Positions 22,079 through 35,000 of a DNA stretch of 64,000 nucleotides are shown in pieces (within the stretch, counting starts at the first letter, position 1; the number at the start of each line of letters is the position of its first letter). The stretch covers positions 49,097,335-49,161,334 of the forward strand of contig NC_086032.1 in assembly GCF_036323735.1 (NCBI RefSeq), in the 5' to 3' direction. The notes beneath the pieces were generated by a model. That model had not been told where the DNA came from and did no database searches. It was given only the letters and a program-made list of their open reading frames with translations. The position numbers and the translations under genes were made by a program. The DNA is from Rattus norvegicus. Its lineage: Eukaryota > Chordata > Mammalia > Rodentia > Muridae.

Positions 22079-24668
22079 GAATTCGGTTAGTTCCCAATAG
22101 GCCGCAGTAGTAATAAGTGGACTGTTCGGGATATAGAAAAATTTTCACGAATGGAATCAAAATTTCTAGGCGAATTCAGTGAGTTCCCAATGGGACATGC
22201 TTGTATGAGTTTGCTTTTCAATATCGAGCAACATTTTAAGGAACGGAATCCAAGTATCATGGTGAATTGAGTAGATTCCCAATAGGATTCGCATGTAATA
22301 AGCTTGTTATTCAAGATAGAGCAACGTTTAAACGAACTGAAACACTGTTTCTTTGTGAATTCAGTTAGTTCCTAGTAGCCTGCTCTTGTAATCTGTGTAC
22401 TTTTAAAGATTTATAAAAATTTGGTCAGCCGAATCTGAGTAACATGGTGAATTCGGTTAGTTCCCAATAGGCCGCAGTAGTAATAAGTGGACTGTTCGGG
22501 ATATAGAAAAATTTTCACGATTGGAATCAAAATTTCTAGGCGAATTCAGTGAGTTCCCAATGGGACATGCTTGTATGAGTTTGCTTTTCAATATCGAGCA
22601 ACATTTTAAGGAACGGAATCCAAGTATCATGGCGAATTGAGTTGGTTCCCAATAGGATTCGCATGTAATAAGCTTGTTATTCAAGATAGAGCAACGTTTT
22701 AACGAACTGAAACACTGTTTCTTTGTGAATTCAGTTAGTTCCTAGTAGCCTGCTCTTGTAATATGTGTACTTTTCAAGATTTATAAAAATTTGGTCAGCC
22801 GAATCTGAGTAACATGGTGAATTCGGTTAGTTCCCAATAGGCCGCAGTAGTAATATGTGGACTGTTCGGGATATAGAAAAATTTTCACGAACGGAATCAA
22901 AATTTCTAGGCGAATTCAGTGAGTTCCCAATGGGACATGCTTGTATGAGTTTGCTTTTCAATATCGAGCAATATTTTAAGGAACGGAATCCAAGTATCAT
23001 TGCGAATTGAGTAGATTCCCAATAGGATTCGCATGTAATAAGCTTGTTATTCAAGATAGAGCAACGTTTTAACGAACTGAAACACTGTTTCTTTGTGAAT
23101 TCAGTTAGTTCCTAGTAGCCTGCTCTTGTAATATGTGTACTTTTCAAGATTTATAAATATTTGGTCAGCCGAATCTGAGTAACATGGTGAATTCGGTTAG
23201 TTCCCAATAGGCCGCAGTAGTAATAAGTGGACTGTTCGGGATATAGAAAAATTTTCACGAATGGAATCAAAATTTCTAGGAGAGTTCAGTGAGTTCCCAA
23301 TGGGACATGCTTGTATGAGTTTGCTTTTCAATATCGAGCAACATTTTAAGGAACGGAATCCAAGTATCATGGTGAATTGAGTAGATTCCCAATAGGATTC
23401 GCATGTAATAAGCTTGTTATTCAAGATAGAGCAACGTTTAAACGAACTGAAACACTGTTTCTTTGTGAATTCAGTTAGTTCCTAGTAGCCTGCTCTTGTA
23501 ATCTGTGTACTTTTAAAGATTTATAAAAATTTGGTCAGCCGAATCTGAGTAACATGGTGAATTCGGTTAGTTCCCAATAGGCCGCAGTAGTAATAAGTGG
23601 ACTGTTCGGGATATAGAAAAATTTTCACGAATGGAATCAAAATTTCTAGGCGAATTCAGTGAGTTCCCAATGGGACATGCTTGTATGAGTTTGCTTTTCA
23701 ATATCGAGCAACATTTTAAGGAACGGAATCCAAGTATCATGGTGAATTGAGTAGATTCCCAATAGGATTCGCATGTAATAAGCTTGTTATTCAAGATAGA
23801 GCAACGTTTAAACGAACTGAAACACTGTTTCTTTGTGAATTCAGTTAGTTCCTAGTAGCCTGCTCTTGTAATCTGTGTACTTTTAAAGATTTATAAAAAT
23901 TTGGTCAGCCGAATCTGAGTAACATGGTGAATTCGGTTAGTTTCCAATAGGCCGCAGTAGTAATAAGTGGACTGTTCGGGATATAGAAAAATTTTCACGA
24001 TTGGAATCAAAATTTCTAGGCGAATTCAGTGAGTTCCCAATGGGACATGCTTGTATGAGTTTGCTTTTCAATATCGAGCAACATTTTAAGGAACGGAATC
24101 CAAGTATCATGGCGAATTGAGTTGGTTCCCAATAGGATTCGCATGTAATAAGCTTGTTATTCAAGATAGAGCAACGTTTTAACGAACTGAAACACTGTTT
24201 CTTTGTGAATTCAGTTAGTTCCTAGTAGCCTGCTCTTGTAATATGTGTACTTTTCAAGATTTATAAAAATTTGGTCAGCCGAATCTGAGTAACATGGTGA
24301 ATTCGGTTAGTTCCCAATAGGCCGCAGTAGTAATATGTGGACTGTTCGGGATATAGAAAAATTTTCACGAACGGAATCAAAATTTCTAGGCGAATTCAGT
24401 GAGTTCCCAATGGGACATGCTTGTATGAGTTTGCTTTTCAATATCGAGCAATATTTTAAGGAACGGAATCCAAGTATCATTGCGAATTGAGTAGATTCCC
24501 AATAGGATTCGCATGTAATAAGCTTGTTATTCAAGATAGAGCAACGTTTTAACGAACTGAAACACTGTTTCTTTGTGAATTCAGTTAGTTCCTAGTAGCC
24601 TGCTCTTGTAATATGTGTACCTTTCAAGATTTATAAATATTTGGTCAGCCGAATCTGAGTAACATGGT
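22079..24668. repeat. Nested four-monomer duplication inside the large HOR
   Basis: Monomers 60-62 (2-3-4) return as monomers 64-66 at an offset of 1480 bp, with one type 2 monomer between. The second copy is marked by AGTTTCCAATAGG and ACCTTTCAAG. The arrangement is present in all three large HOR copies, so it came before their amplification. Confidence 0.75.
22819..23188. repeat. Example of a type 4 monomer
   Basis: Type 4 is recognised by GCAATATTTT in B and CATTGCGAATTGAGTAGATT. This copy belongs to a sublineage with AATATGTGG and CGAACGG in A, which returns at 24299, 28739, 30219, 33919, 35399 and 39839. Its D subunit has TATAAATATTTGG. Confidence 0.85.
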
Positions 24669-26888
24669 GAATTCGGTTAGTTCCCAATAGGCCGCAGTAG
24701 TAATAAGTGGACTGTTCGGGATATAGAAAAATTTTCACGAACGGAATCAAAATTTCTAGGCGAATTCAGTGAGTTCCCAATGAGACATGCTTGTATTAGT
24801 TTGCTTTTCAATATCGAGCAATATTTTAAGGAAAGGAATCCAAGTATCATTGCGAATTGAGTAGATTCCCAATAGGATTCGCATGTAATAAGCTTGTTAT
24901 TCAAGATAGAGCAACGTTTTAACGAACTGAAACACTGTTTCTTTGTGAATTCAGTTAGTTCCTAGTAGCCTGCTCTTGTAATATGTGTACTTTTCAAGAT
25001 TTATACAAATTTGGTGAGCCGAATCTGAGTAACATGGTGAATTCGGTTAATTCCCAATAGGCCGCAGTAGTAATAAGTGGACTGTTCGGGATATAGAAAA
25101 ATTTTCACGAATGGAATCAAAATTTCTAGGCGAATTCAGTGAGTTCCCAATGGGACATGCTTGTATGAGTTTGCTTTTCAATATCGAGCAACATTTTAAG
25201 GAACGGAATCTAAGTATCATGGTGAATTGAATAGGTTCCCAATAGGATTCGCATGTAATAAGCTTGTTATTCAAGATAGAGCAACGTTTTAACGAACTGA
25301 AACACTGTTTCTTTCTGAATTCAGTTAGTTCCTAGTAGCCTGCTCTTGTAATCTGTGTACTTTTAAAGATTTATAAAAATTTGGTCAGCCGAATCTGAGT
25401 AACATGGTGAATTCGGTTAGTTCCCAATAGGCCGCAGTAGTAATAAGTGGACTGTTCGGGATATAGAAAAATTTTCACGATTGGAATCAAAATTTCTAGG
25501 CGAATTCAGTGAGTTCCCAATGGGACATGCTTGTATGAGTTTGCTTTTCAATATCGAGCAACATTTTAAGGAACGGAATCCAAGTATCATGGCGAATTGA
25601 GTTGGTTCCCAATAGGATTCGCATGTAATAAGCTTGTTATTCAAGATAGAGCAACGTTTTAACGAACTGAAACACTGTTTCTTTGTGAATTCAGTTAGTT
25701 CCTAGTAGCCTGCTCTTGTAATCTGTGTACTTTTAAAGATTTATAAAAATTTGGTCAGCCGAATCTGAGTAACATGGTGAATTCGGTTAGTTCCCAATAG
25801 GCCGCAGTAGTAATAAGTGGACTGTTCGGGATATAGAAAAATTTTCACGAATGGAATCAAAATTTCTAGGCGAATTCAGTGAGTTCCCAATGGGACATGC
25901 TTGTATGAGTTTGCTTTTCAATATCGAGCAACATTTTAAGGAACGGAATCCAAGTATCATGGTGAATTGAGTAGATTCCCAATAGGATTCGCATGTAATA
26001 AGCTTGTTATTCAAGATAGAGCAACGTTTAAACGAACTGAAACACTGTTTCTTTGTGAATTCAGTTAGTTCCTAGTAGCCTGCTCTTGTAATCTGTGTAC
26101 TTTTAAAGATTTATAAAAATTTGGTGAGCCGAATCTGAGTAACATGGTGAATTCGGTTAATTCCCAATAGGCCGCAGTAGTAATAAGTGGACTGTTCGGG
26201 ATATAGAAAAATTTTCACGAATGGAATCAAAATTTCTAGGCGAATTCAGTGAGTTCCCAATGGGACATGCTTGCATGAGTTTGCTTTTCAATATCGAGCA
26301 ACATTTTAAGGAACGGAATCTAAGTATCATGGTGAATTGAATAGGTTCCCAATAGGATTCGCATGTAATAAGCTTGTTATTCAAGATAGAGCAACGTTTT
26401 AACGAACTGAAACACTGTTTCTTCGTGAATTCAGTTAGTTCCTAGTAGCCTGCTCTTGTAATATGTGTACTTTTAAAGATTTATAAAAATTTGGTCAGCC
26501 GAATCTGAGTAACATGGTGAATTCGGTTAGTTCCCAATAGGCCGCAGTAGTAATAGGTGGACTGTTCGGGATATAGAAAAATTTTCACGAATGGAATCAA
26601 AATTTCTAGGCGAATTCAATGAGTTCCCAATGGGACATGCTTGTATGATTTTGCTTTTCAATATCGAGCAACATTTTAAGGAACGGAATCCAAGTATCAT
26701 GGCGAATTGAGTAGGTTCCCAATAGGATTCGCATGTAATAAGCTTGTTATTCAAGATAGAGCAACGTTTTAACGAACTGAAACACTGTTTCTTTGTGAAT
26801 TCAGTTAGTTCCTAGTAGCCTGCTCTTGTAATATGTGTACTTTTCAAGATTTATACAAATTTGGTGAGCCGAATCTGAGTAACATGGT

Positions 26889-29800
26889 GAATTCGGTTAA
26901 TTCCCAATAGGCCGCAGTAGTAATAAGTGGACTGTTCGGGATATAGAAAAATTTTCACGAATGGAATCAAAATTTCTAGGCGAATTCAGTGAGTTCCCAA
27001 TGGGACATGCTTGTATGAGTTTGCATTTCAATATCGAGCAACATTTTAAGGAACGGAATCTAAGTATCATGGTGAATTGAATAGGTTCCCAATAGGATTC
27101 GCATGTAATAAGCTTGTTATTCAAGATAGAGCAACGTTTTAACGAACTGAAACACTGTTTCTTTGTGAATTCAGTTAGTTCCTAGTAGCCTGCTCTTGTA
27201 ATCTGTGTACTTTTAAAGATTTATAAAAATTTGGTCAGCCGAATCTGAGTAACATGGTGAATTCGGTTAGTTCCCAATAGGCCGCAGTAGTAATAAGTGG
27301 ACTGTTCGGGATATAGAAAAATTTTCACGAATGGAATCAAAATTTCTAGGCGAATTCAGTGAGTTCCCAATGGGACATGCTTGTATGAGTTTGCTTTTCA
27401 ATATCGAGCAACATTTTAAGGAACGGAATCCAAGTATCATTGTGAATTGAGTAGATTCCCAATAGGATTCGCATGTAATAAGCTTGTTATTCAAGATAGA
27501 GCAACGTTTTAACGAACTGAAACACTGTTTCTTTGTGAATTCAGTTAGTTCCTAGTAGCCTGCTCTTGTAATATGTGTACTTTTCAAGATTTATACAAAT
27601 TTGGTAAGCCGAATCTGAGTAACATGGTGAATTCGGTTAATTCCCAATAGGCCGCAGTAGTAATAAGTGGACTGTTCGGGATATAGAAAAATTTTCACGA
27701 ATGGAATCAAAATTTCTAGGCGAATTCAGTGAGTTCCCAATGGGACATGCTTGTATGAGTTTGCATTTCAATATCGAGCAACATTTTAAGGAACGGAATC
27801 TAAGTATCATGGTGAATTGAATAGGTTCCCAATAGGATTCGCATGTAATAAGCTTGTTATTCAAGATAGAGCAACGTTTTAACGAACTGAAACACTGTTT
27901 CTTTGTGAATTCAGTTAGTTCCTAGTAGCCTGCTCTTGTAATCTGTGTACTTTTAAAGATTTATAAAAATTTGGTCAGCCGAATCTGAGTAACATGGTGA
28001 ATTCGGTTAGTTCCCAATAGGCCGCAGTAGTAATAAGTGGACTGTTCGGGATATAGAAAAATTTTCACGAATGGAATCAAAATTTCTAGGCGAATTCAGT
28101 GAGTTCCCAATGGGACATGCTTGTATGAGTTTGCTTTTCAATATCGAGCAACATTTTAAGGAACGGAATCCAAGTATCATGGTGAATTGAGTAGATTCCC
28201 AATAGGATTCGCATGTAATAAGCTTGTTATTCAAGATAGAGCAACGTTTAAACGAACTGAAACACTGTTTCTTTGTGAATTCAGTTAGTTCCTAGTAGCC
28301 TGCTCTTGTAATCTGTGTACTTTTAAAGATTTATAAAAATTTGGTCAGCCGAATCTGAGTAACATGGTGAATTCGGTTAGTTCCCAATAGGCCGCAGTAG
28401 TAATAAGTGGACTGTTCGGGATATAGAAAAATTTTCACGATTGGAATCAAAATTTCTAGGCGAATTCAGTGAGTTCCCAATGGGACATGCTTGTATGAGT
28501 TTGCTTTTCAATATCGAGCAACATTTTAAGGAACGGAATCCAAGTATCATGGCGAATTGAGTTGGTTCCCAATAGGATTCGCATGTAATAAGCTTGTTAT
28601 TCAAGATAGAGCAACGTTTTAACGAACTGAAACACTGTTTCTTTGTGAATTCAGTTAGTTCCTAGTAGCCTGCTCTTGTAATATGTGTACTTTTCAAGAT
28701 TTATAAAAATTTGGTCAGCCGAATCTGAGTAACATGGTGAATTCGGTTAGTTCCCAATAGGCCGCAGTAGTAATATGTGGACTGTTCGGGATATAGAAAA
28801 ATTTTCACGAACGGAATCAAAATTTCTAGGCGAATTCAGTGAGTTCCCAATGGGACATGCTTGTATGAGTTTGCTTTTCAATATCGAGCAATATTTTAAG
28901 GAACGGAATCCAAGTATCATTGCGAATTGAGTAGATTCCCAATAGGATTCGCATGTAATAAGCTTGTTATTCAAGATAGAGCAACGTTTTAACGAACTGA
29001 AACACTGTTTCTTTGTGAATTCAGTTAGTTCCTAGTAGCCTGCTCTTGTAATATGTGTACTTTTCAAGATTTATAAATATTTGGTCAGCCGAATCTGAGT
29101 AACATGGTGAATTCGGTTAGTTCCCAATAGGCCGCAGTAGTAATAAGTGGACTGTTCGGGATATAGAAAAATTTTCACGAATGGAATCAAAATTTCTAGG
29201 CGAATTCAGTGAGTTCCCAATGGGACATGCTTGTATGAGTTTGCTTTTCAATATCGAGCAACATTTTAAGGAACGGAATCCAAGTATCATGGTGAATTGA
29301 GTAGATTCCCAATAGGATTCGCATGTAATAAGCTTGTTATTCAAGATAGAGCAACGTTTAAACGAACTGAAACACTGTTTCTTTGTGAATTCAGTTAGTT
29401 CCTAGTAGCCTGCTCTTGTAATCTGTGTACTTTTAAAGATTTATAAAAATTTGGTCAGCCGAATCTGAGTAACATGGTGAATTCGGTTAGTTCCCAATAG
29501 GCCGCAGTAGTAATAAGTGGACTGTTCGGGATATAGAAAAATTTTCACGAATGGAATCAAAATTTCTAGGCGAATTCAGTGAGTTCCCAATGGGACATGC
29601 TTGTATGAGTTTGCTTTTCAATATCGAGCAACATTTTAAGGAACGGAATCCAAGTATCATGGTGAATTGAGTAGATTCCCAATAGGATTCGCATGTAATA
29701 AGCTTGTTATTCAAGATAGAGCAACGTTTAAACGAACTGAAACACTGTTTCTTTGTGAATTCAGTTAGTTCCTAGTAGCCTGCTCTTGTAATCTGTGTAC

Positions 29801-32068
29801 TTTTAAAGATTTATAAAAATTTGGTCAGCCGAATCTGAGTAACATGGTGAATTCGGTTAGTTTCCAATAGGCCGCAGTAGTAATAAGTGGACTGTTCGGG
29901 ATATAGAAAAATTTTCACGATTGGAATCAAAATTTCTAGGCGAATTCAGTGAGTTCCCAATGGGACATGCTTGTATGAGTTTGCTTTTCAATATCGAGCA
30001 ACATTTTAAGGAACGGAATCCAAGTATCATGGCGAATTGAGTTGGTTCCCAATAGGATTCGCATGTAATAAGCTTGTTATTCAAGATAGAGCAACGTTTT
30101 AACGAACTGAAACACTGTTTCTTTGTGAATTCAGTTAGTTCCTAGTAGCCTGCTCTTGTAATATGTGTACTTTTCAAGATTTATAAAAATTTGGTCAGCC
30201 GAATCTGAGTAACATGGTGAATTCGGTTAGTTCCCAATAGGCCGCAGTAGTAATATGTGGACTGTTCGGGATATAGAAAAATTTTCACGAACGGAATCAA
30301 AATTTCTAGGCGAATTCAGTGAGTTCCCAATGGGACATGCTTGTATGAGTTTGCTTTTCAATATCGAGCAATATTTTAAGGAACGGAATCCAAGTATCAT
30401 TGCGAATTGAGTAGATTCCCAATAGGATTCGCATGTAATAAGCTTGTTATTCAAGATAGAGCAACGTTTTAACGAACTGAAACACTGTTTCTTTGTGAAT
30501 TCAGTTAGTTCCTAGTAGCCTGCTCTTGTAATATGTGTACCTTTCAAGATTTATAAATATTTGGTCAGCCGAATCTGAGTAACATGGTGAATTCGGTTAG
30601 TTCCCAATAGGCCGCAGTAGTAATAAGTGGACTGTTCGGGATATAGAAAAATTTTCACGAACGGAATCAAAATTTCTAGGCGAATTCAGTGAGTTCCCAA
30701 TGAGACATGCTTGTATTAGTTTGCTTTTCAATATCGAGCAATATTTTAAGGAAAGGAATCCAAGTATCATTGCGAATTGAGTAGATTCCCAATAGGATTC
30801 GCATGTAATAAGCTTGTTATTCAAGATAGAGCAACGTTTTAACGAACTGAAACACTGTTTCTTTGTGAATTCAGTTAGTTCCTAGTAGCCTGCTCTTGTA
30901 ATATGTGTACTTTTCAAGATTTATACAAATTTGGTGAGCCGAATCTGAGTAACATGGTGAATTCGGTTAATTCCCAATAGGCCGCAGTAGTAATAAGTGG
31001 ACTGTTCGGGATATAGAAAAATTTTCACGAATGGAATCAAAATTTCTAGGCGAATTCAGTGAGTTCCCAATGGGACATGCTTGTATGAGTTTGCTTTTCA
31101 ATATCGAGCAACATTTTAAGGAACGGAATCTAAGTATCATGGTGAATTGAATAGGTTCCCAATAGGATTCGCATGTAATAAGCTTGTTATTCAAGATAGA
31201 GCAACGTTTTAACGAACTGAAACACTGTTTCTTTCTGAATTCAGTTAGTTCCTAGTAGCCTGCTCTTGTAATCTGTGTACTTTTAAAGATTTATAAAAAT
31301 TTGGTCAGCCGAATCTGAGTAACATGGTGAATTCGGTTAGTTCCCAATAGGCCGCAGTAGTAATAAGTGGACTGTTCGGGATATAGAAAAATTTTCACGA
31401 TTGGATTCAAAATTTCTAGGCGAATTCAGTGAGTTCCCAATGGGACATGCTTGTATGAGTTTGATTTTCAATATCGAGCAACATTTTAAGGAACGGAATC
31501 CAAGTATCATGGCGAATTGAGTAGGTTCCCAATAGGATTCGCATGTAATAAGCTTGTTATTCAAGATAGAGCAACGTTTTAACGAACTGAAACACTGTTT
31601 CTTTGTGAATTCAGTTAGTTCCTAGTAGCCTGCTCTTGTAATATGTGTACTTTTAAAGATTTATAAAAATTTGGTCAGCCGAATCTGAGTAACATGGTGA
31701 ATTTGGTTAGTTCCCCATAGGCCGCAGTAGTAATAGGTGGACTCTTCGGGATATAGAAAAATTTTCACGAATGGAATCAAAATTTCTAGGCGAATTCAGT
31801 GAGTTCCCAATGGGACATGCTTGTATGAGTTTGCTTTTCAATATCGAGCAACATTTTAAGGAACGGAATCCAAGTATCATTGTGAATTGAGTAGATTCCC
31901 AATAGGATTCGCATGTAATAAGCTTGTTATTCAAGATAGAGCAACGTTTAAACGAACTGAAACACTGTTTCTTTGTGAATTCAGTTAGTTCCTAGTAGCC
32001 TGCTCTTGTAATATGTGTACTTTTCAAGATTTATACAAATTTGGTGAGCCGAATCTGAGTAACATGGT
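26889..32068. repeat. Large HOR, copy 2 (14 monomers, 5180 bp)
   Basis: Monomers 73-86, order 1-2-1-2-3-4-2-2-3-4-4-1-3-2. It shares the first twelve monomers with copy 1. It then ends with a distinctive type 3 (GATTGGATTC, TTGATTTTC) and type 2 (GTTCCCCATAGG, GACTCTTCGGG) pair. The D subunit of the last monomer (31699-32068) belongs to another lineage, marking the junction to copy 3. Confidence 0.88.
31699..32068. repeat. Hybrid monomer 86 at the 14-monomer HOR junction
   Basis: The left part has GTTCCCCATAGG, GACTCTTCGGG and GTTTAAAC, like the monomers at 36879, 39099 and 41319. Its D subunit is ATATG/TTTTCAAG/TATACAAA/GGTGAGCC, as in the monomer at 26519 and not the ATCTG/TTTTAAAG form of its relatives. 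The switch lies between 31953 and 32013. Confidence 0.75.
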
Positions 32069-35000
32069 GAATTCGGTTAATTCCCAATAGGCCGCAGTAG
32101 TAATAAGTGGACTGTTCGGGATATAGAAAAATTTTCACGAATGGAATCAAAATTTCTAGGCGAATTCAGTGAGTTCCCAATGGGACATGCTTGTATGAGT
32201 TTGCATTTCAATATCGAGCAACATTTTAAGGAACGGAATCTAAGTATCATGGTGAATTGAATAGGTTCCCAATAGGATTCGCATGTAATAAGCTTGTTAT
32301 TCAAGATAGAGCAACGTTTTAACGAACTGAAACACTGTTTCTTTGTGAATTCAGTTAGTTCCTAGTAGCCTGCTCTTGTAATCTGTGTACTTTTAAAGAT
32401 TTATAAAAATTTGGTCAGCCGAATCTGAGTAACATGGTGAATTCGGTTAGTTCCCAATAGGCCGCAGTAGTAATAAGTGGACTGTTCGGGATATAGAAAA
32501 ATTTTCACGAATGGAATCAAAATTTCTAGGCGAATTCAGTGAGTTCCCAATGGGACATGCTTGTATGAGTTTGCTTTTCAATATCGAGCAACATTTTAAG
32601 GAACGGAATCCAAGTATCATTGTGAATTGAGTAGATTCCCAATAGGATTCGCATGTAATAAGCTTGTTATTCAAGATAGAGCAACGTTTTAACGAACTGA
32701 AACACTGTTTCTTTGTGAATTCAGTTAGTTCCTAGTAGCCTGCTCTTGTAATATGTGTACTTTTCAAGATTTATACAAATTTGGTAAGCCGAATCTGAGT
32801 AACATGGTGAATTCGGTTAATTCCCAATAGGCCGCAGTAGTAATAAGTGGACTGTTCGGGATATAGAAAAATTTTCACGAATGGAATCAAAATTTCTAGG
32901 CGAATTCAGTGAGTTCCCAATGGGACATGCTTGTATGAGTTTGCATTTCAATATCGAGCAACATTTTAAGGAACGGAATCTAAGTATCATGGTGAATTGA
33001 ATAGGTTCCCAATAGGATTCGCATGTAATAAGCTTGTTATTCAAGATAGAGCAACGTTTTAACGAACTGAAACACTGTTTCTTTGTGAATTCAGTTAGTT
33101 CCTAGTAGCCTGCTCTTGTAATCTGTGTACTTTTAAAGATTTATAAAAATTTGGTCAGCCGAATCTGAGTAACATGGTGAATTCGGTTAGTTCCCAATAG
33201 GCCGCAGTAGTAATAAGTGGACTGTTCGGGATATAGAAAAATTTTCACGAATGGAATCAAAATTTCTAGGCGAATTCAGTGAGTTCCCAATGGGACATGC
33301 TTGTATGAGTTTGCTTTTCAATATCGAGCAACATTTTAAGGAACGGAATCCAAGTATCATGGTGAATTGAGTAGATTCCCAATAGGATTCGCATGTAATA
33401 AGCTTGTTATTCAAGATAGAGCAACGTTTAAACGAACTGAAACACTGTTTCTTTGTGAATTCAGTTAGTTCCTAGTAGCCTGCTCTTGTAATCTGTGTAC
33501 TTTTAAAGATTTATAAAAATTTGGTCAGCCGAATCTGAGTAACATGGTGAATTCGGTTAGTTCCCAATAGGCCGCAGTAGTAATAAGTGGACTGTTCGGG
33601 ATATAGAAAAATTTTCACGATTGGAATCAAAATTTCTAGGCGAATTCAGTGAGTTCCCAATGGGACATGCTTGTATGAGTTTGCTTTTCAATATCGAGCA
33701 ACATTTTAAGGAACGGAATCCAAGTATCATGGCGAATTGAGTTGGTTCCCAATAGGATTCGCATGTAATAAGCTTGTTATTCAAGATAGAGCAACGTTTT
33801 AACGAACTGAAACACTGTTTCTTTGTGAATTCAGTTAGTTCCTAGTAGCCTGCTCTTGTAATATGTGTACTTTTCAAGATTTATAAAAATTTGGTCAGCC
33901 GAATCTGAGTAACATGGTGAATTCGGTTAGTTCCCAATAGGCCGCAGTAGTAATATGTGGACTGTTCGGGATATAGAAAAATTTTCACGAACGGAATCAA
34001 AATTTCTAGGCGAATTCAGTGAGTTCCCAATGGGACATGCTTGTATGAGTTTGCTTTTCAATATCGAGCAATATTTTAAGGAACGGAATCCAAGTATCAT
34101 TGCGAATTGAGTAGATTCCCAATAGGATTCGCATGTAATAAGCTTGTTATTCAAGATAGAGCAACGTTTTAACGAACTGAAACACTGTTTCTTTGTGAAT
34201 TCAGTTAGTTCCTAGTAGCCTGCTCTTGTAATATGTGTACTTTTCAAGATTTATAAATATTTGGTCAGCCGAATCTGAGTAACATGGTGAATTCGGTTAG
34301 TTCCCAATAGGCCGCAGTAGTAATAAGTGGACTGTTCGGGATATAGAAAAATTTTCACGAATGGAATCAAAATTTCTAGGCGAATTCAGTGAGTTCCCAA
34401 TGGGACATGCTTGTATGAGTTTGCTTTTCAATATCGAGCAACATTTTAAGGAACGGAATCCAAGTATCATGGTGAATTGAGTAGATTCCCAATAGGATTC
34501 GCATGTAATAAGCTTGTTATTCAAGATAGAGCAACGTTTAAACGAACTGAAACACTGTTTCTTTGTGAATTCAGTTAGTTCCTAGTAGCCTGCTCTTGTA
34601 ATCTGTGTACTTTTAAAGATTTATAAAAATTTGGTCAGCCGAATCTGAGTAACATGGTGAATTCGGTTAGTTCCCAATAGGCCGCAGTAGTAATAAGTGG
34701 ACTGTTCGGGATATAGAAAAATTTTCACGAATGGAATCAAAATTTCTAGGCGAATTCAGTGAGTTCCCAATGGGACATGCTTGTATGAGTTTGCTTTTCA
34801 ATATCGAGCAACATTTTAAGGAACGGAATCCAAGTATCATGGTGAATTGAGTAGATTCCCAATAGGATTCGCATGTAATAAGCTTGTTATTCAAGATAGA
34901 GCAACGTTTAAACGAACTGAAACACTGTTTCTTTGTGAATTCAGTTAGTTCCTAGTAGCCTGCTCTTGTAATCTGTGTACTTTTAAAGATTTATAAAAAT

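Larger units (their letters stand above)
20969..26888. repeat. Large HOR, copy 1 (16 monomers, 5920 bp)
   Basis: Monomers 57-72, order 1-2-1-2-3-4-2-2-3-4-4-1-3-2-1-3. The first twelve return in the same order in the next two units. Markers are TTGCATTTC in both early type 1 members, GGTAAGCC, AATATGTGG with CGAACGG in type 4, AGTTTCCAATAGG in the second type 3, ACCTTTCAAG, and TGAGACATGC with GTATTAGTTTGC in the third type 4. The B subunit at 23281 reads GGAGAGTTCAG, so an EcoRI site is lost there. The last four monomers are specific to this copy. Confidence 0.85.
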
